The notes under the pieces: generated by a model
Seen by the model: the letters and a program-made list of their open reading frames with translations, nothing else
What the model was told of the DNA's origin: nothing
The model's database searches: none
Translations under genes and position numbers: made by a program
Shown here: positions 54,929 through 64,000 of the stretch, one piece after another
Layout: each line of letters opens with the position of its first letter
Numbering within the stretch: the first letter of the stretch is position 1
DNA from: Lishizhenia tianjinensis
Lineage (GTDB): Bacteria; Bacteroidota; Bacteroidia; Flavobacteriales_D; Crocinitomicaceae
Assembly: GCA_945902115.1 (NCBI GenBank)
Contig: CAMDLY010000006.1
Location: 1 to 64,000, forward strand
DNA: 64,000 nucleotides
Direction of reading: 5' to 3'

Positions 54929-55696
54929 ATGTCTAAATTATCTTTTGAAACTTTATTAGAAGCTGGTGTTCATTTTGGCCACTTGAAGAGAAAATGGAAT
55001 CCAGCAATGGCTCCATATATTTTTGAGGAGAAAAAAGGAATCCATATTATTGATTTGAACAAAACTATTGTTCACCTTGACCACGCATGTGCGGCAATGA
55101 AGCAGATCGCAAAGTCGGGGAAAAAAGTATTATTTGTTGCTACCAAAAAACAAGCGAAAGAGATTGTCTCTAACCTAGTATCTGAGGTAAATATGCCTTT
55201 TGTTACTGAACGATGGTCGGGTGGTATGTTAACTAATTTTCAAACAACAAGAAAGTCGATTCGCAAAATGTCGTCGATAGACAAAATGAAGTCAGACGGT
55301 TCTTGGGACACATTGAACAAAAGAGAAAAATTATTCAAGACTCGTCAACGTGAGAAATTGGAGAAAACATTCGGTTCTATTGCCGAAATGACCCGTCAAC
55401 CTGCTGCAATCTTTATCGTTGATATCCTAAAAGAACACATTGCATTGGCAGAGGCTAGAAGATTGTCTATACCTACTTTCGCCATGGTAGATACTAACTC
55501 AAATCCAAAATTAGTAGACTTCCCAATACCGTCAAATGACGATGCGACAAAATCAATTTCCTTGGTTCTTGAAGCAATATGTAACGCAATGAAAGAAGGC
55601 TTGGAAGAAAGAAAAAATATGAAATCTACGGATAAGGAAGAAGTGGCTCAGACTGTTGAGGTCGTTGAAAGCGCTACTGAGGAATCTGCAGAATAA
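54929..55696 (+). CDS. rpsB: 30S ribosomal protein S2
   Basis: This 255-residue S2 has the GVHFGHLKRKWNPAMAPYIFE start, VTERWSGGMLTNF and FAMVDTNSNP. An acidic extension covers the last ~25 residues. It forms the usual rpsB-tsf pair, with tsf 26 bases downstream. Confidence 0.97.
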   Translation: MSKLSFETLLEAGVHFGHLKRKWNPAMAPYIFEEKKGIHIIDLNKTIVHLDHACAAMKQIAKSGKKVLFVATKKQAKEIVSNLVSEVNMPFVTERWSGGMLTNFQTTRKSIRKMSSIDKMKSDGSWDTLNKREKLFKTRQREKLEKTFGSIAEMTRQPAAIFIVDILKEHIALAEARRLSIPTFAMVDTNSNPKLVDFPIPSNDDATKSISLVLEAICNAMKEGLEERKNMKSTDKEEVAQTVEVVESATEESAE

Positions 55697-55722
55697 TTTT
55701 TAATACTTAAATATTTTACAAC

Positions 55723-56553
55723 ATGTCAATTACAGCATCAGATGTAAACAAGCTTCGCCAACAGACTGGCGCAGGAATGATGGACTGCAAAAACGCATTG
55801 GTTGAAGCCAATGGTGATTTTGAAATGGCAGTCGATATCCTTAGGAAAAAAGGACAAAAAATTGCAGCGAAAAGAGGTGATAATGAAGCAAAAGAAGGAG
55901 TTATTTTAGCACAAGCTTCTTCAGATTCTAAAACTGGAGTAATTCTTTCATTAAATTGTGAAACAGATTTTGTTGCGAAAAATGACGGATACGTAAGTTT
56001 GGTTCAATCACTGTTAGATTTAGCACTTGTTAAACTTCCTTCTAGCGTGGAAGAGTTTAAGGCTTTATCTTATGACAATAGATTATCAGTCGAGGAAAAA
56101 ATCATTGAACAGATTGGCGTTATTGGTGAAAAATTGGATTTAACCAACTATGCTGTTGTCAAGGCGGAAAAGGTTGTTGCCTATAACCATCCAGGAAATC
56201 GTTTGGCTACGTTAGTAGGATTTAACTCAAATTCAGAGGCAGTTAAGGAAGCAGGTCGTCAAGTTGCAATGCAAGTTGCGGCGATGGATCCAATTGCAAT
56301 AAATAAAGAAGGTGTTGATGAAAAAACTATTCAAAGAGAACTTGAAGTAGGTAAAGATTTGGCTATTCAGGAGGGTAAACCAGCAGAAATGGCTGAAAAA
56401 ATTGCCCAAGGTCGTTTAAATAAGTTCTTCCAAGAAAATACGCTGTTAAGTCAGCAGTTTATTAGTGATAATAAATTAACTGTTGAACAATACTTAACGA
56501 ATTCAGAAAAAGGCTTAGCCGTAACGGAGTTCAAAAGATTTTCATTGAGTTAA
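55723..56553 (+). CDS. tsf: Elongation factor Ts
   Basis: This 276-residue nucleotide-exchange factor for EF-Tu has the N-terminal UBA-like domain with [19 protein letters not shown]. The core TDFVAKND segment, which contacts EF-Tu, is present. It is followed 13 bases later by a clear terminator, so the rpsB-tsf unit ends here. Confidence 0.97.
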   Translation: MSITASDVNKLRQQTGAGMMDCKNALVEANGDFEMAVDILRKKGQKIAAKRGDNEAKEGVILAQASSDSKTGVILSLNCETDFVAKNDGYVSLVQSLLDLALVKLPSSVEEFKALSYDNRLSVEEKIIEQIGVIGEKLDLTNYAVVKAEKVVAYNHPGNRLATLVGFNSNSEAVKEAGRQVAMQVAAMDPIAINKEGVDEKTIQRELEVGKDLAIQEGKPAEMAEKIAQGRLNKFFQENTLLSQQFISDNKLTVEQYLTNSEKGLAVTEFKRFSLS

Positions 56554-56566
56554 TAAAATTTATTTC

Positions 56567-56598
56567 AAAAAAAGCTATCGAAAGATGGCTTTTTTTTT
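56567..56598 (+). terminator. Rho-independent terminator after tsf
   Basis: A stem AAAAAGCTATC / GATGGCTTTTT with one G-T pair and a GAAA tetraloop is followed by a T-run. The ORF-track start proposed for pyrH (56585) lies inside it, which argues against that start. Confidence 0.88.
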
Positions 56599-56622
56599 AT
56601 CCCAACATTTAAAGAAAGAAGT

Positions 56623-56630
56623 TACATTTG
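56623..56630 (+). promoter_or_regulatory. Candidate -7 box upstream of pyrH-frr
   Basis: TACATTTG, 14 bases before ATG 56645, matches TAnnTTTG. It lies downstream of the tsf terminator, where a new promoter is needed. No clear TTG partner is seen. Confidence 0.5.
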
Positions 56631-56644
56631 TGATAGAGAAAATT

Positions 56645-57352
56645 ATGAAATATAAACGAATACTGTTAAAATTAAGTGGAGAGTCACTTATGGGCTCAAA
56701 ACAATTTGGTATCGATAATCAGCGACTAGCTGAATATGCTCATCAAATAAAAGAAACAGTTAGTGCCGGAATAGAAGTAGCTATTGTCATTGGTGGGGGA
56801 AATATTTTTAGAGGAGTTCAAGCGGAACAAGGTGGAATGGACCGGACGCATGGAGATTATATGGGAATGTTAGCTACCATGATTAATTCAATGGCCCTAC
56901 AGGCGTCATTAGAATCTGTTGGAGTAAAAACAAGACTATTGTCAGCCATAGAAATGAAAGAAATTGCTGAACCCTTCATCAGAAGAAGAGCTGTTCGACA
57001 TTTGGAAAAAGGTCGTGTTGTAATTTTTGGAGCAGGTACTGGTAACCCGTTTTTCACGACCGATTCAGCAGCATCGCTAAGGGCAATAGAAATAAATGCA
57101 GATGTTATTTTGAAAGGAACAAGAGTTGACGGTATTTACACAGCTGATCCCGAAAAAGACAAATCCGCAACGAAATATGATACCATAAGTTTTGATGAGG
57201 TTTATGCGAAGGGATTGAATATTATGGATTTAACAGCATTCACTCTTTGTAAAGAAAATAATCTTCCAATAATCGTATTTGATATGGATACTCCAGGAAA
57301 TTTGAAAAAAATATTGGAAGGAAAGATCGTGGGTACCACAGTTTGTAATTAA
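56645..57352 (+). CDS. pyrH: UMP kinase
   Basis: This 235-residue hexameric UMP kinase of the amino-acid-kinase fold phosphorylates UMP to UDP. Motifs include [41 protein letters not shown] and [12 protein letters not shown]. The start is ATG 56645, because the longer ORF begins within the tsf terminator. It is followed nine bases later by frr, a widely conserved pair. Confidence 0.96.
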   Translation: MKYKRILLKLSGESLMGSKQFGIDNQRLAEYAHQIKETVSAGIEVAIVIGGGNIFRGVQAEQGGMDRTHGDYMGMLATMINSMALQASLESVGVKTRLLSAIEMKEIAEPFIRRRAVRHLEKGRVVIFGAGTGNPFFTTDSAASLRAIEINADVILKGTRVDGIYTADPEKDKSATKYDTISFDEVYAKGLNIMDLTAFTLCKENNLPIIVFDMDTPGNLKKILEGKIVGTTVCN

Positions 57353-57361
57353 TTTTGCTTT

Positions 57362-57925
57362 ATGACAGAAGAATTAGAATTGATTTACGATGAGTGTAAG
57401 GATTCCAATCAGAAGACGCTGGAGCATTTAGAGAATGAACTAATTAAAATAAGAGCAGGAAAAGCTTCTCCTTCTATGCTCCAAGGAGTTATGATAGAAT
57501 ATTATGGAGCCTTAACCCCACTTCAGCAAGTTGCCAACGTGAATACAATGGACGCCCGAACCATAGTTGTTCAACCTTGGGAAAAGGCGCTACTGAATGA
57601 TATAGCCCGAGGGATTATAAATGCAAATTTAGGACTCAATCCACAAAATAATGGCGAACAACTACTCATTGCTGTTCCTCCTTTGACTGAAGAACGGCGA
57701 AGAGATTTAGTGAAGCGTGCCAAAGTTGAGGCCGAAAATGGAAAAGTGGGGATGAGAAATAATAGAAAAGATGCCCTCGATTTGATTAAAGATCTTAAGA
57801 AAGAGGGTTTGTCCGAAGACATGGAGAAAGATGCCGAGGAAGAGGTACAAAAAATCACTAACGCTTACAGTAAAAAGATAGACGATTTACTTGAGATAAA
57901 AGAAAAAGATATTATGACCGTGTAA
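57362..57925 (+). CDS. frr: Ribosome recycling factor
   Basis: This 187-residue factor splits post-termination ribosomes together with EF-G. The elongated three-helix domain carries LIKIRAGKASPSML. The PLTEERRRDLVKRAKVEAENGKVGMRNNRKDA stretch is unmistakable. It converges with the Sua5-type gene, with ten bases between stops and no hairpin. Confidence 0.96.
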   Translation: MTEELELIYDECKDSNQKTLEHLENELIKIRAGKASPSMLQGVMIEYYGALTPLQQVANVNTMDARTIVVQPWEKALLNDIARGIINANLGLNPQNNGEQLLIAVPPLTEERRRDLVKRAKVEAENGKVGMRNNRKDALDLIKDLKKEGLSEDMEKDAEEEVQKITNAYSKKIDDLLEIKEKDIMTV

Positions 57926-57935
57926 ACGGTATTTT

Positions 57936-58895
57936 TCATTTGTTGTATTTTGCAACCGCTCGATTAAGCCTATCGTTAATAGCAATTCCGATTCCTTGTT
58001 CAGGGAGTTTTTCAATGAATATATGAGAGTATCCCTTCCCATCCATTTCATGTAACAAGGCATATAGATTTTTAGCCGCCTCCTCTAAATCACCTCTTCG
58101 ACTCAAATAGGATATATTTTCATCTGATTTCTCAGGATATTTTTCATTGAACATCAAATAACCAGCTGTGGCATCGAAAGGAAGGCTCGAATGGTAATAA
58201 CTACAACTTGTTGCCGGGGCATAGTGATATTTTACCATTCCGCTCGCAGTGGGCAATTCATCTGCGTGAATTTTTAATCCGGGTAAATACCCTAATTGCC
58301 GAGAAAGATCTTCTGGAGTGATACTGCCCAACCTGTAGATGACAACTTCATTTTTCTCTATTCCAATTATGGTCGATTCTATACCTTTTGCACATTCTTT
58401 TCCATCCAATATGTACGGGATTTTTCCCCCTAATTGTTCAAGGACATGACTAGCTAGAGTAGGACTAAGTTTTCCATAGAGATTCGCGCTTGGCGCTGCT
58501 ACTGGTTTGCCCAATAATTGCAGCAATCGGAGTGTGATTGGGTGGTTTGGAATCCGAACCGCAACTCGGGCGTTTCCAGCTGTTATAAGATCAGAGACCA
58601 ATCCTGATTTCGGCATTAAAAACGTTAATGGGCCCGGACAAAATTCATTGGCTAGTTGCTTAAATATCATCGGGAATTTTGAGACGTATGGCTGAATTTT
58701 TTCAAGAGAATCAACATGTAATATTAATGGATTGGAACTTGGCCGTTGTTTGACCTTAAAAATATTTTGTATAGCATTTTCATCAGTAGCAAGTCCCGCA
58801 AGCCCATAAACCGTTTCTGTGGGTATAGCAACTATTTCTCCCGCCTTTAACAAGGATATAGCTTCGTTAACGTCTTCTCCGATTCTAGTTATCAC
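57936..58895 (-). CDS. tsaC: L-threonylcarbamoyladenylate synthase (Sua5 type)
   Basis: This 319-residue enzyme makes threonylcarbamoyl-AMP for the t6A modification of tRNA. The N-terminal YrdC domain has EIVAIPTETVYGLAG, KVKQRPSSNPL, and VAAPSANLYGKLSPT. The C-terminal Sua5 domain follows a linker with SGMVKYHYAP. I place the start at GTG 58895. The ORF-track ATG at 58913 lies upstream of a TATCTTTG box (58900-58907), so a transcript from that promoter would begin at or next to the GTG and could be leaderless. Confidence 0.9.
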   Translation of the reverse strand: MITRIGEDVNEAISLLKAGEIVAIPTETVYGLAGLATDENAIQNIFKVKQRPSSNPLILHVDSLEKIQPYVSKFPMIFKQLANEFCPGPLTFLMPKSGLVSDLITAGNARVAVRIPNHPITLRLLQLLGKPVAAPSANLYGKLSPTLASHVLEQLGGKIPYILDGKECAKGIESTIIGIEKNEVVIYRLGSITPEDLSRQLGYLPGLKIHADELPTASGMVKYHYAPATSCSYYHSSLPFDATAGYLMFNEKYPEKSDENISYLSRRGDLEEAAKNLYALLHEMDGKGYSHIFIEKLPEQGIGIAINDRLNRAVAKYNK

Positions 58896-58899
58896 GTTA

Positions 58900-58907
58900 C
58901 AAAGATA
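58900..58907 (-). promoter_or_regulatory. -7 box of the Sua5-type gene, overlapping the longer ORF
   Basis: TATCTTTG on the reverse strand is identical to the rplM box. A TTT rather than TTG lies at the -33 distance. It is only four bases from GTG 58895. Confidence 0.5.
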
Positions 58908-58965
58908 AAGCATTTCTTAGGCTATAAAAATTGAGTTCAAGTTCGATAGATTAGGCTATTTGTAT

Positions 58966-58973
58966 TATATTTG
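58966..58973 (+). promoter_or_regulatory. Candidate -7 box of the response-regulator gene
   Basis: TATATTTG, 25 bases before ATG 58999, matches TAnnTTTG. The -33 element is not evident. It argues that the ORF-track start at 58960 is too early. Confidence 0.45.
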
Positions 58974-58998
58974 CTTGTTTAAAATCAATCTAAATAAG

Positions 58999-59673
58999 AT
59001 GAGGCTTGTTCTAGCAGATAGCAACGATTTGATTCGCATAGGTTTACGCACTATATTGTCTAAAGATCCCAATGCTATAATTGTTGGCGAGGCGATTAAT
59101 GAACAAGAATTATTGAATCAGGTTATCTCTTTTGACCCAAGTCTCGTTTTAATTGATTACACCTCATTTGGATTTTCTATTGATGTGGTTCCAAAAATAC
59201 TTCAATTAAATAAGTCGTTAAAAGTAATTGCCATTACACCCGAGCAAAGTGCTCAAGTGTTGGTAGATGCGCTACGTTCTGGCGTTACGAGTTATATAAA
59301 AAAAGATTGTGATCTCGCAGAAATACAGGATGCGGTGTCCGAAACGAACAAAGGAAATAAGTTTTTTTGTGGACAAATATTAGAAACAATTCAAAGGGCC
59401 AATATCGATGTAGATGACCTTGATGTCGGATCATTTACTTGCGGCTCAGTGCTAATTTCGGATAGAGAAAATGAAATAATAGTGCTAATTGCTGAGGGAT
59501 TGACGAATGAGCACATCGCAGAACAATTATTTTTGAGTAAGCATACTGTAAATACCCACAGAAAAAATATTATGGCAAAATTAGGTGTGAAGAATACCGC
59601 TGGAATAGTACTTTATGCCGTTAAAACAAATTTAGTCTCTCCAAATAAATTTTTATTTGCGCCAACTAGTTAA
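58999..59673 (+). CDS. NarL/LuxR-family response regulator
   Basis: This 224-residue two-domain transcription regulator has a receiver domain (~1-120) that keeps the acidic pair (D7, D10), the phosphoacceptor Asp53 (LVLIDY), the Thr of AITPEQ and the Lys of YIKKD. The C-terminal LuxR-type helix-turn-helix (~150-215) has ISDRENEIIVLIAEGLTNEHIAEQLFLSKHTVNTHRKNI. No histidine kinase lies nearby. Start ATG 58999 follows a -7 box. It overlaps the convergent TonB receptor gene by four bases. Confidence 0.9.
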   Translation: MRLVLADSNDLIRIGLRTILSKDPNAIIVGEAINEQELLNQVISFDPSLVLIDYTSFGFSIDVVPKILQLNKSLKVIAITPEQSAQVLVDALRSGVTSYIKKDCDLAEIQDAVSETNKGNKFFCGQILETIQRANIDVDDLDVGSFTCGSVLISDRENEIIVLIAEGLTNEHIAEQLFLSKHTVNTHRKNIMAKLGVKNTAGIVLYAVKTNLVSPNKFLFAPTS

Positions 59674-62297
59674 AATTGTAAAAGTAATTTTAAGTTAATC
59701 CTCCTATTTGTGAGGTAATTGGGAACAGAAAAGAAGGTGCCATTTACATCTTGAATCCATTGTTTTGACAGGACATTTCTAATGCCGAGAAGGTTGAATA
59801 TCTCAAGGCTAATTTCTGCATTCTCAAATAAAGCAATGAGTCTTTTGTTTTTGATTTTCGATTGCTCTGACAAAAGATCGTATGAAAATCCAATGTCTAC
59901 TCTGAAATAAGATTTCATTCTAAGAGTATCTTTAAAGCGTTCTCTATCGGGTGGGCCATAAGGTAGCCTTGAGCCATATTGTAATCCCATTTGTACGGAG
60001 AATTGCTCGAAATTTGGCATTTGGTCCTGTATAAGCATGCCTACTGTCAGCAATTGATCCGTCGGTCTTGGAATAAATCCAGGTTCAATAATTGCAGAAT
60101 CTGCAACGGTTTGGTCCTCGCTGTAACCAAAAATAATTCGTTCACCGTTTTGGTTGTAATAGACTTTGTAAGCGTCACCTTCAATATCCTCCTGAACTGT
60201 CATGAGGCCAACTTTGAAAAAAGATTCAATTCCAGGCACGAATTCGCCATTTATATTGGCATCAATACCATAAGCGAAGCCCCGTGCATTATTGGTGGCA
60301 TAATAGCGAGTTCGTACATTATCAATTTCGTAAGGGTTGATATTCCATAGGTATTTATAATAAATTTCAGCACTTAATTTGAAAGGAGTATTTCTGCCCC
60401 ATAATTGAAAAAAGTAATCTGTTCCTAAAATAGCATGCAACGATTTTTGCGATTTAACATCCAGTTGTAAATTCCCTCCAAAATCCCGAAATTCTCGGTA
60501 AAAGGGAGGTTGATAGTATAAACCGGTGGCAAATCGATACACTACTTGTCTTCTCACCAACTTATTTTTTTGAACCATATAATTTCTGGGAAAATACTGA
60601 AGAGAAAATCTTGGAGTCACATATAGTTCTTTATTTACGGATGTATAGCCCATGCGCGAACCAATTGAAATAGCCCACTTAGAAGCAGATTCCTGAAGAG
60701 TATCTAACCAGATCTTTTTAATTGCTTTTCCTGAGGTAAGGTCTTTATAGGGGACAGATATTTGCACATTTTTTTTAATATTCGCACGAATAATATTCCA
60801 TTGTAAATATGCTGTAGAACGTGAACCATTCAGTTGTGCTCTATTTTTTATTGTTTCAAATAATTCCACCTCAGTTGGTGATCCTTGGGGTAGGCTATAA
60901 CCTGCAGAATCAAGTAATTTCCACTCACTTAAGGTATCTGAAAATTGATCTACCTGAAAATTTAAGCCCCATTTAAGCTGATGCTGTAAGAGGGATGAGG
61001 TGGTTTTAATAGATTTAAAGCGAAACTCGCCCTCGTGATAAACATTGGCAATTGTTGCCTTCAATCTATTTCTTCCGTGATTTAGAAAAGAACCAATGCC
61101 AAGTACGGCAATGGAGTCACCAAACTCTTCTTTCGATGGATCTGTCTCTAGTTGATTGATGTAATACTGACCTAACACATCGAAATACTCCTTTTCATCA
61201 GAATAAAAAATGGTAGAATAAAAATCAAGATTTAATTGTTTAGTAGGTCTGTACTTAAGAGCAAGTCCTCCCATGCTGGTTTCAAATTTTGTCTGTTCTT
61301 GTCCGTCAAAATATATAGAGAATGTATACGCTTCATTTGCCACGCCAAAATCAGTTTTTTGTGACTCAGGGCTAAACCTGAAGTTATTGGAGGAGTAATG
61401 ACCTAGCAAAACGAGGTCTGTCTTTTCCGTTAAAGAATAGGTAGCTAATAACTGAGCATCCATAAAAACCGGATTATATGCTCCTTTAGTCGGTAAAGAA
61501 TTCAATAGATAGCCATTTGATCGGTATCGTGAACCGATGAGGTAATTAAAACGCTGATTTACACGCTGTCCGACATACGCTTCTACACCGAGTAATGAAA
61601 TAAGTGCTCCAGATTCCAAGCTATCAGGTGATTTATATGTGATATCCAATACAGAACTCAACCTATCCCCATAGTTTGCCTGGAATCCGCCTGCTGAGAA
61701 TTGTAGTGATTGCACCAAAGAACTATGTATAAAGCTCATTCCCTCTTGTTGCCCACTTCTAGTTAAAAAGGGACGATAAACCTGAAATCCGTTAACGTAA
61801 ACAAGATTTTCATCATAATTTCCTCCACGAACATTGTAATTTGAAGTTAATTCGTTGTTGCTAGTTGCAGGAGTACTGTAAACTAAGCTCTTCTCGACAG
61901 AGCCAGTAATTTTTCGATAGTCTAAGGGTTTAAGATATTCTAACTCGAATGGATCTTTTTTTTCTTCAACTAGGGTAATTTGACGAATATTTGAGATATT
62001 GAATTTTACTGTTTCAATTGTTTGCGCTGCACTTTCAATTACAATTGTTTCTCTCTGAATAAATTGCCCATCAAATCTATAACGTACTTTTAGTGTATCT
62101 CCTCTATTCGCGAAAAAAGTATATTCTCCCGTGGAGTCCGAAATAAATGAATTTCTTTTGTACGTGGAAACTTCAATTACAACTCCTTGTATACCTTGAT
62201 TATTTTTTGAAACACATTTTCCACTGACTTTTACAAGTTGCGCTTGCACCGAAAAGCAGGAAAAAAGCAAAAAAACGAGTAAAAACAAGAATTTCAT
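59670..62297 (-). CDS. TonB-dependent receptor with N-terminal carboxypeptidase-regulatory-like domain
   Basis: This is an 875-residue outer-membrane receptor. After the signal peptide (MKFLFLLVFLLFSCFSVQAQ) there is a CarboxypepD_reg-like domain (~22-100; VSGKCVSKNNQGIQGVVIEV). The plug domain (~130-240) has NYNVRGGNYDENLVYVNGF and FSAGGFQANYGDRLSSVLDI. A 22-strand-type barrel ends in a terminal Phe. It has no SusD partner, so it is not a typical polysaccharide-locus SusC. The substrate is unknown. It is divergent from the M14 peptidase gene across a 185-base gap in which I see no clear promoter box. Confidence 0.9.
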   Translation of the reverse strand: MKFLFLLVFLLFSCFSVQAQLVKVSGKCVSKNNQGIQGVVIEVSTYKRNSFISDSTGEYTFFANRGDTLKVRYRFDGQFIQRETIVIESAAQTIETVKFNISNIRQITLVEEKKDPFELEYLKPLDYRKITGSVEKSLVYSTPATSNNELTSNYNVRGGNYDENLVYVNGFQVYRPFLTRSGQQEGMSFIHSSLVQSLQFSAGGFQANYGDRLSSVLDITYKSPDSLESGALISLLGVEAYVGQRVNQRFNYLIGSRYRSNGYLLNSLPTKGAYNPVFMDAQLLATYSLTEKTDLVLLGHYSSNNFRFSPESQKTDFGVANEAYTFSIYFDGQEQTKFETSMGGLALKYRPTKQLNLDFYSTIFYSDEKEYFDVLGQYYINQLETDPSKEEFGDSIAVLGIGSFLNHGRNRLKATIANVYHEGEFRFKSIKTTSSLLQHQLKWGLNFQVDQFSDTLSEWKLLDSAGYSLPQGSPTEVELFETIKNRAQLNGSRSTAYLQWNIIRANIKKNVQISVPYKDLTSGKAIKKIWLDTLQESASKWAISIGSRMGYTSVNKELYVTPRFSLQYFPRNYMVQKNKLVRRQVVYRFATGLYYQPPFYREFRDFGGNLQLDVKSQKSLHAILGTDYFFQLWGRNTPFKLSAEIYYKYLWNINPYEIDNVRTRYYATNNARGFAYGIDANINGEFVPGIESFFKVGLMTVQEDIEGDAYKVYYNQNGERIIFGYSEDQTVADSAIIEPGFIPRPTDQLLTVGMLIQDQMPNFEQFSVQMGLQYGSRLPYGPPDRERFKDTLRMKSYFRVDIGFSYDLLSEQSKIKNKRLIALFENAEISLEIFNLLGIRNVLSKQWIQDVNGTFFSVPNYLTNRRINLKLLLQF

Positions 62298-62482
62298 GAG
62301 TGTAAAATTAAACCTTTAACGCATTATTTACGTATTTATTTTTGGCATTTGGGCCAAGCCTACTAAAAGACTAACTTTACGTTATTGGAATATATGAAGC
62401 AGAATTAATCCTCATTTTATTCAAACTTTTATTAGGGAAAGAAATAATTATTGGCAATATAATTTATTAAAAAGACGTATAA

Positions 62483-64000
62483 ATGAAAATAATTAACATT
62501 TTAATAGTTTCATTAGTTAGTACAATGAGCTCGGGCCTCCTGGCCCAATTCTCACCAGAGAAGTTTTTTGGCTACGCGATAGGCAGCAAATTTACCCGTC
62601 ATGATAGGGTAGTGGCCTATTTTCAGGAATTACAGGATAACTTCCCCAAAAGTGTAAAAACTATTCCCTACGGTAAAACATATGAAGGCAGAGAGTTACT
62701 AACCGTATTTATCGGTTCAGAGGAAATTATCAAAAATATCGAGGGGATTAAAAATAATCATTCACTTCTCGATAAAGAAAATGTAGCGATTGTCTGGCTC
62801 AGTTATAACGTGCATGGGAATGAAAGTTCAGGAACAGAAGCGGCAATGCAAACAGCCTACCGATTGTTAACGGACAAGCAAGATTACTTAAAAAATGTTC
62901 TCGTAATTATGGACCCATGTTTGAATCCAGATGGTCGCGATCGTTATGTAAATTTTTATAATCAGTATGGTAATGCACCTTTCGATCCACATAGTTTTTC
63001 AGTAGAACATAATGAAACTTGGCCGGGGGGAAGACCAAATCATTACCTTTTCGATCTGAACAGGGATTGGGCTTGGATGACACAGATAGAGTCAAAGCAG
63101 CGAGTAGCGGTTTATAACCAATGGTTACCCCATGTTCACGTGGACTTTCATGAACAGGGAATTAATGAGCCTTATTATTTCCCTCCAGCTGCAGAACCGT
63201 TTCATGAAGTCATTACCAATTGGCAGCGAGACTTTCAAAAAGATATAGGAAAGAATCACGCTTCCTATTTTGATAAAGAGGGATGGTTGTACTTTTCTAA
63301 AGAAATTTTCGATTTGCTTTATCCTAGTTACGGGGACACCTATCCCACTTACAGCGGATCAATTGGAATGACATACGAACAAGGCGGTAGTGGTAGAGCA
63401 GGACTCGCGGTAATCACACAGGTGGGTGACACGCTTACACTTTTAGATCGTGTGAAGCATCATGTTACTACAGGATTGTCAACTGTTGAAATGGCATCAA
63501 TCCATGCAGGAAAATTAATCAAAGAATTTAAATCGTTTCACAGCGTAAAAAATTATAAATATAAAACCTTCATTCTAGCAGGTGAAGAGCAACGGCTTTC
63601 CTCTTTATTAAAATTGTTAGACAACAATAATGTGGAATATCACAAGTCAACTGAGAATACAACCGTGAAAGCATATAATTATTTATCTACGAAGCAAGAG
63701 CAAGTCAAATTAACGGGTAAAGAATATATTGTATCTATAAATCAAAGTAAAGGGACCCTAGTCAACGTTCTTTTCGAACCGAAAACTTACTTGGCAGATT
63801 CTCTTACCTACGATATTTCTGCTTGGACATTGCCTTATGCTTACGGGTTGGATTGTTGGGCTTCAGCAGATTTTGTAAAAGTGGACGATAAAAGAAAAGG
63901 AATGCTTTCGACGAAGATCATAAAACTGGATCCTAGTGCTTATGCCTATGTGGTGGATTGGAATTCTTTTCAGTCTGCAAGGTTTTTGGCACAAGCACTG
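62483..64000 (+). CDS. Secreted M14-family zinc carboxypeptidase-like protein (3' end outside window)
   Basis: This ORF is open to the end of the window and is therefore missing from the ORF track; 506 codons are visible. The signal peptide is about 21 residues (MKIINILIVSLVSTMSSGLLAQ). The M14 zinc site is visible: H and E in YNVHGNESSG, and the third ligand His in the HVDFHEQG region. The substrate-binding Asn/Arg is in LNRDWAW, and the probable catalytic Glu is in GMTYEQGGSGRAG. Members remove C-terminal residues or act on peptidoglycan-type peptides. The remaining C-terminal part, possibly with a sorting domain, cannot be judged. Confidence 0.9.
   Translation, partial: MKIINILIVSLVSTMSSGLLAQFSPEKFFGYAIGSKFTRHDRVVAYFQELQDNFPKSVKTIPYGKTYEGRELLTVFIGSEEIIKNIEGIKNNHSLLDKENVAIVWLSYNVHGNESSGTEAAMQTAYRLLTDKQDYLKNVLVIMDPCLNPDGRDRYVNFYNQYGNAPFDPHSFSVEHNETWPGGRPNHYLFDLNRDWAWMTQIESKQRVAVYNQWLPHVHVDFHEQGINEPYYFPPAAEPFHEVITNWQRDFQKDIGKNHASYFDKEGWLYFSKEIFDLLYPSYGDTYPTYSGSIGMTYEQGGSGRAGLAVITQVGDTLTLLDRVKHHVTTGLSTVEMASIHAGKLIKEFKSFHSVKNYKYKTFILAGEEQRLSSLLKLLDNNNVEYHKSTENTTVKAYNYLSTKQEQVKLTGKEYIVSINQSKGTLVNVLFEPKTYLADSLTYDISAWTLPYAYGLDCWASADFVKVDDKRKGMLSTKIIKLDPSAYAYVVDWNSFQSARFLAQAL

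Noticed and set aside
62907-63095. 62-residue reverse-strand ORF near the window end
   Set aside because: It lies antisense to the M14 zinc-site coding region, which is a real gene missed by the track because it runs off the window.
1-64000. tRNA, rRNA, CRISPR array, insertion sequence, prophage or integration site
   Set aside because: All intergenic gaps were read; none contains a cloverleaf, regularly spaced repeats, transposase-like coding or terminal inverted repeats.

Overview
The window is chromosomal DNA from a member of the Bacteroidota, most likely the Flavobacteriales. The composition is AT-rich. Upstream of many genes there is a TTG / TAnnTTTG pair (the -33/-7 promoter type of this phylum). 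The window also encodes type IX secretion (T9SS) sorting domains, a PorU2/PorV2-like pair, GldF/GldG-like proteins and SprB-type repeats. I see no rRNA, tRNA, CRISPR array, insertion sequence, phage or plasmid gene. Most of the window is core genome in short operons.

Layout. 1-7.1 kb: the 3' part of rpoB and all of rpoC, closed by a strong terminator. 7.1-13.2 kb: a 3-hydroxyanthranilate dioxygenase, then a divergent lipoprotein, then a compact five-gene operon. That operon encodes an unrecognised protein with a possible papain-like His/Cys pair, a fold-type-I PLP enzyme, a fold-type-III PLP decarboxylase-like enzyme, an HMA-like lipoprotein and an alpha/beta hydrolase. It ends against a 49-codon reverse-strand gene absent from the ORF track. 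13.3-24.4 kb: fbaA, accD, a large secreted PNGase F-like protein with a LamG-like insertion, upp, a membrane protein, a YjjG-type phosphatase, rlmB, an OsmC protein and a secreted protein with SprB repeats. 24.5-33.3 kb: a BNR-repeat secreted protein, a membrane phospho/sulfo-transferase of the LTA-synthase type, and a gldF-gldG-DUF4340-like operon. 33.4-40.8 kb: a cold-shock protein, a small monooxygenase-like protein, a SAM hydrolase, then phoH-purC-panB running into a complete btuFCD-like ABC importer, then a reverse-strand type B L31. 41-49.4 kb: an LpxD-like acyltransferase with a PP2C phosphatase, then porV2-porU2 on the reverse strand. 49.5-59.7 kb: pssA, purS, an aldehyde dehydrogenase, a coiled-coil membrane protein, an enoyl-CoA hydratase relative, the rplM-rpsI-rpsB-tsf translation block, pyrH-frr, a Sua5-type enzyme and an orphan NarL-type response regulator. 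59.7-64 kb: a TonB-dependent receptor and the 5' part of an M14 metallopeptidase that runs off the window.

The part least explained by known biology is the five-gene operon at 8.2-13.0 kb. It joins two PLP enzymes with an unrecognised, possibly papain-like protein. The PNGase F-like protein with a ~500-residue insertion and the short reverse-strand gene with its own terminator are the next most interesting. Several ORF-track starts were moved because the promoter or terminator lies inside the longer ORF.
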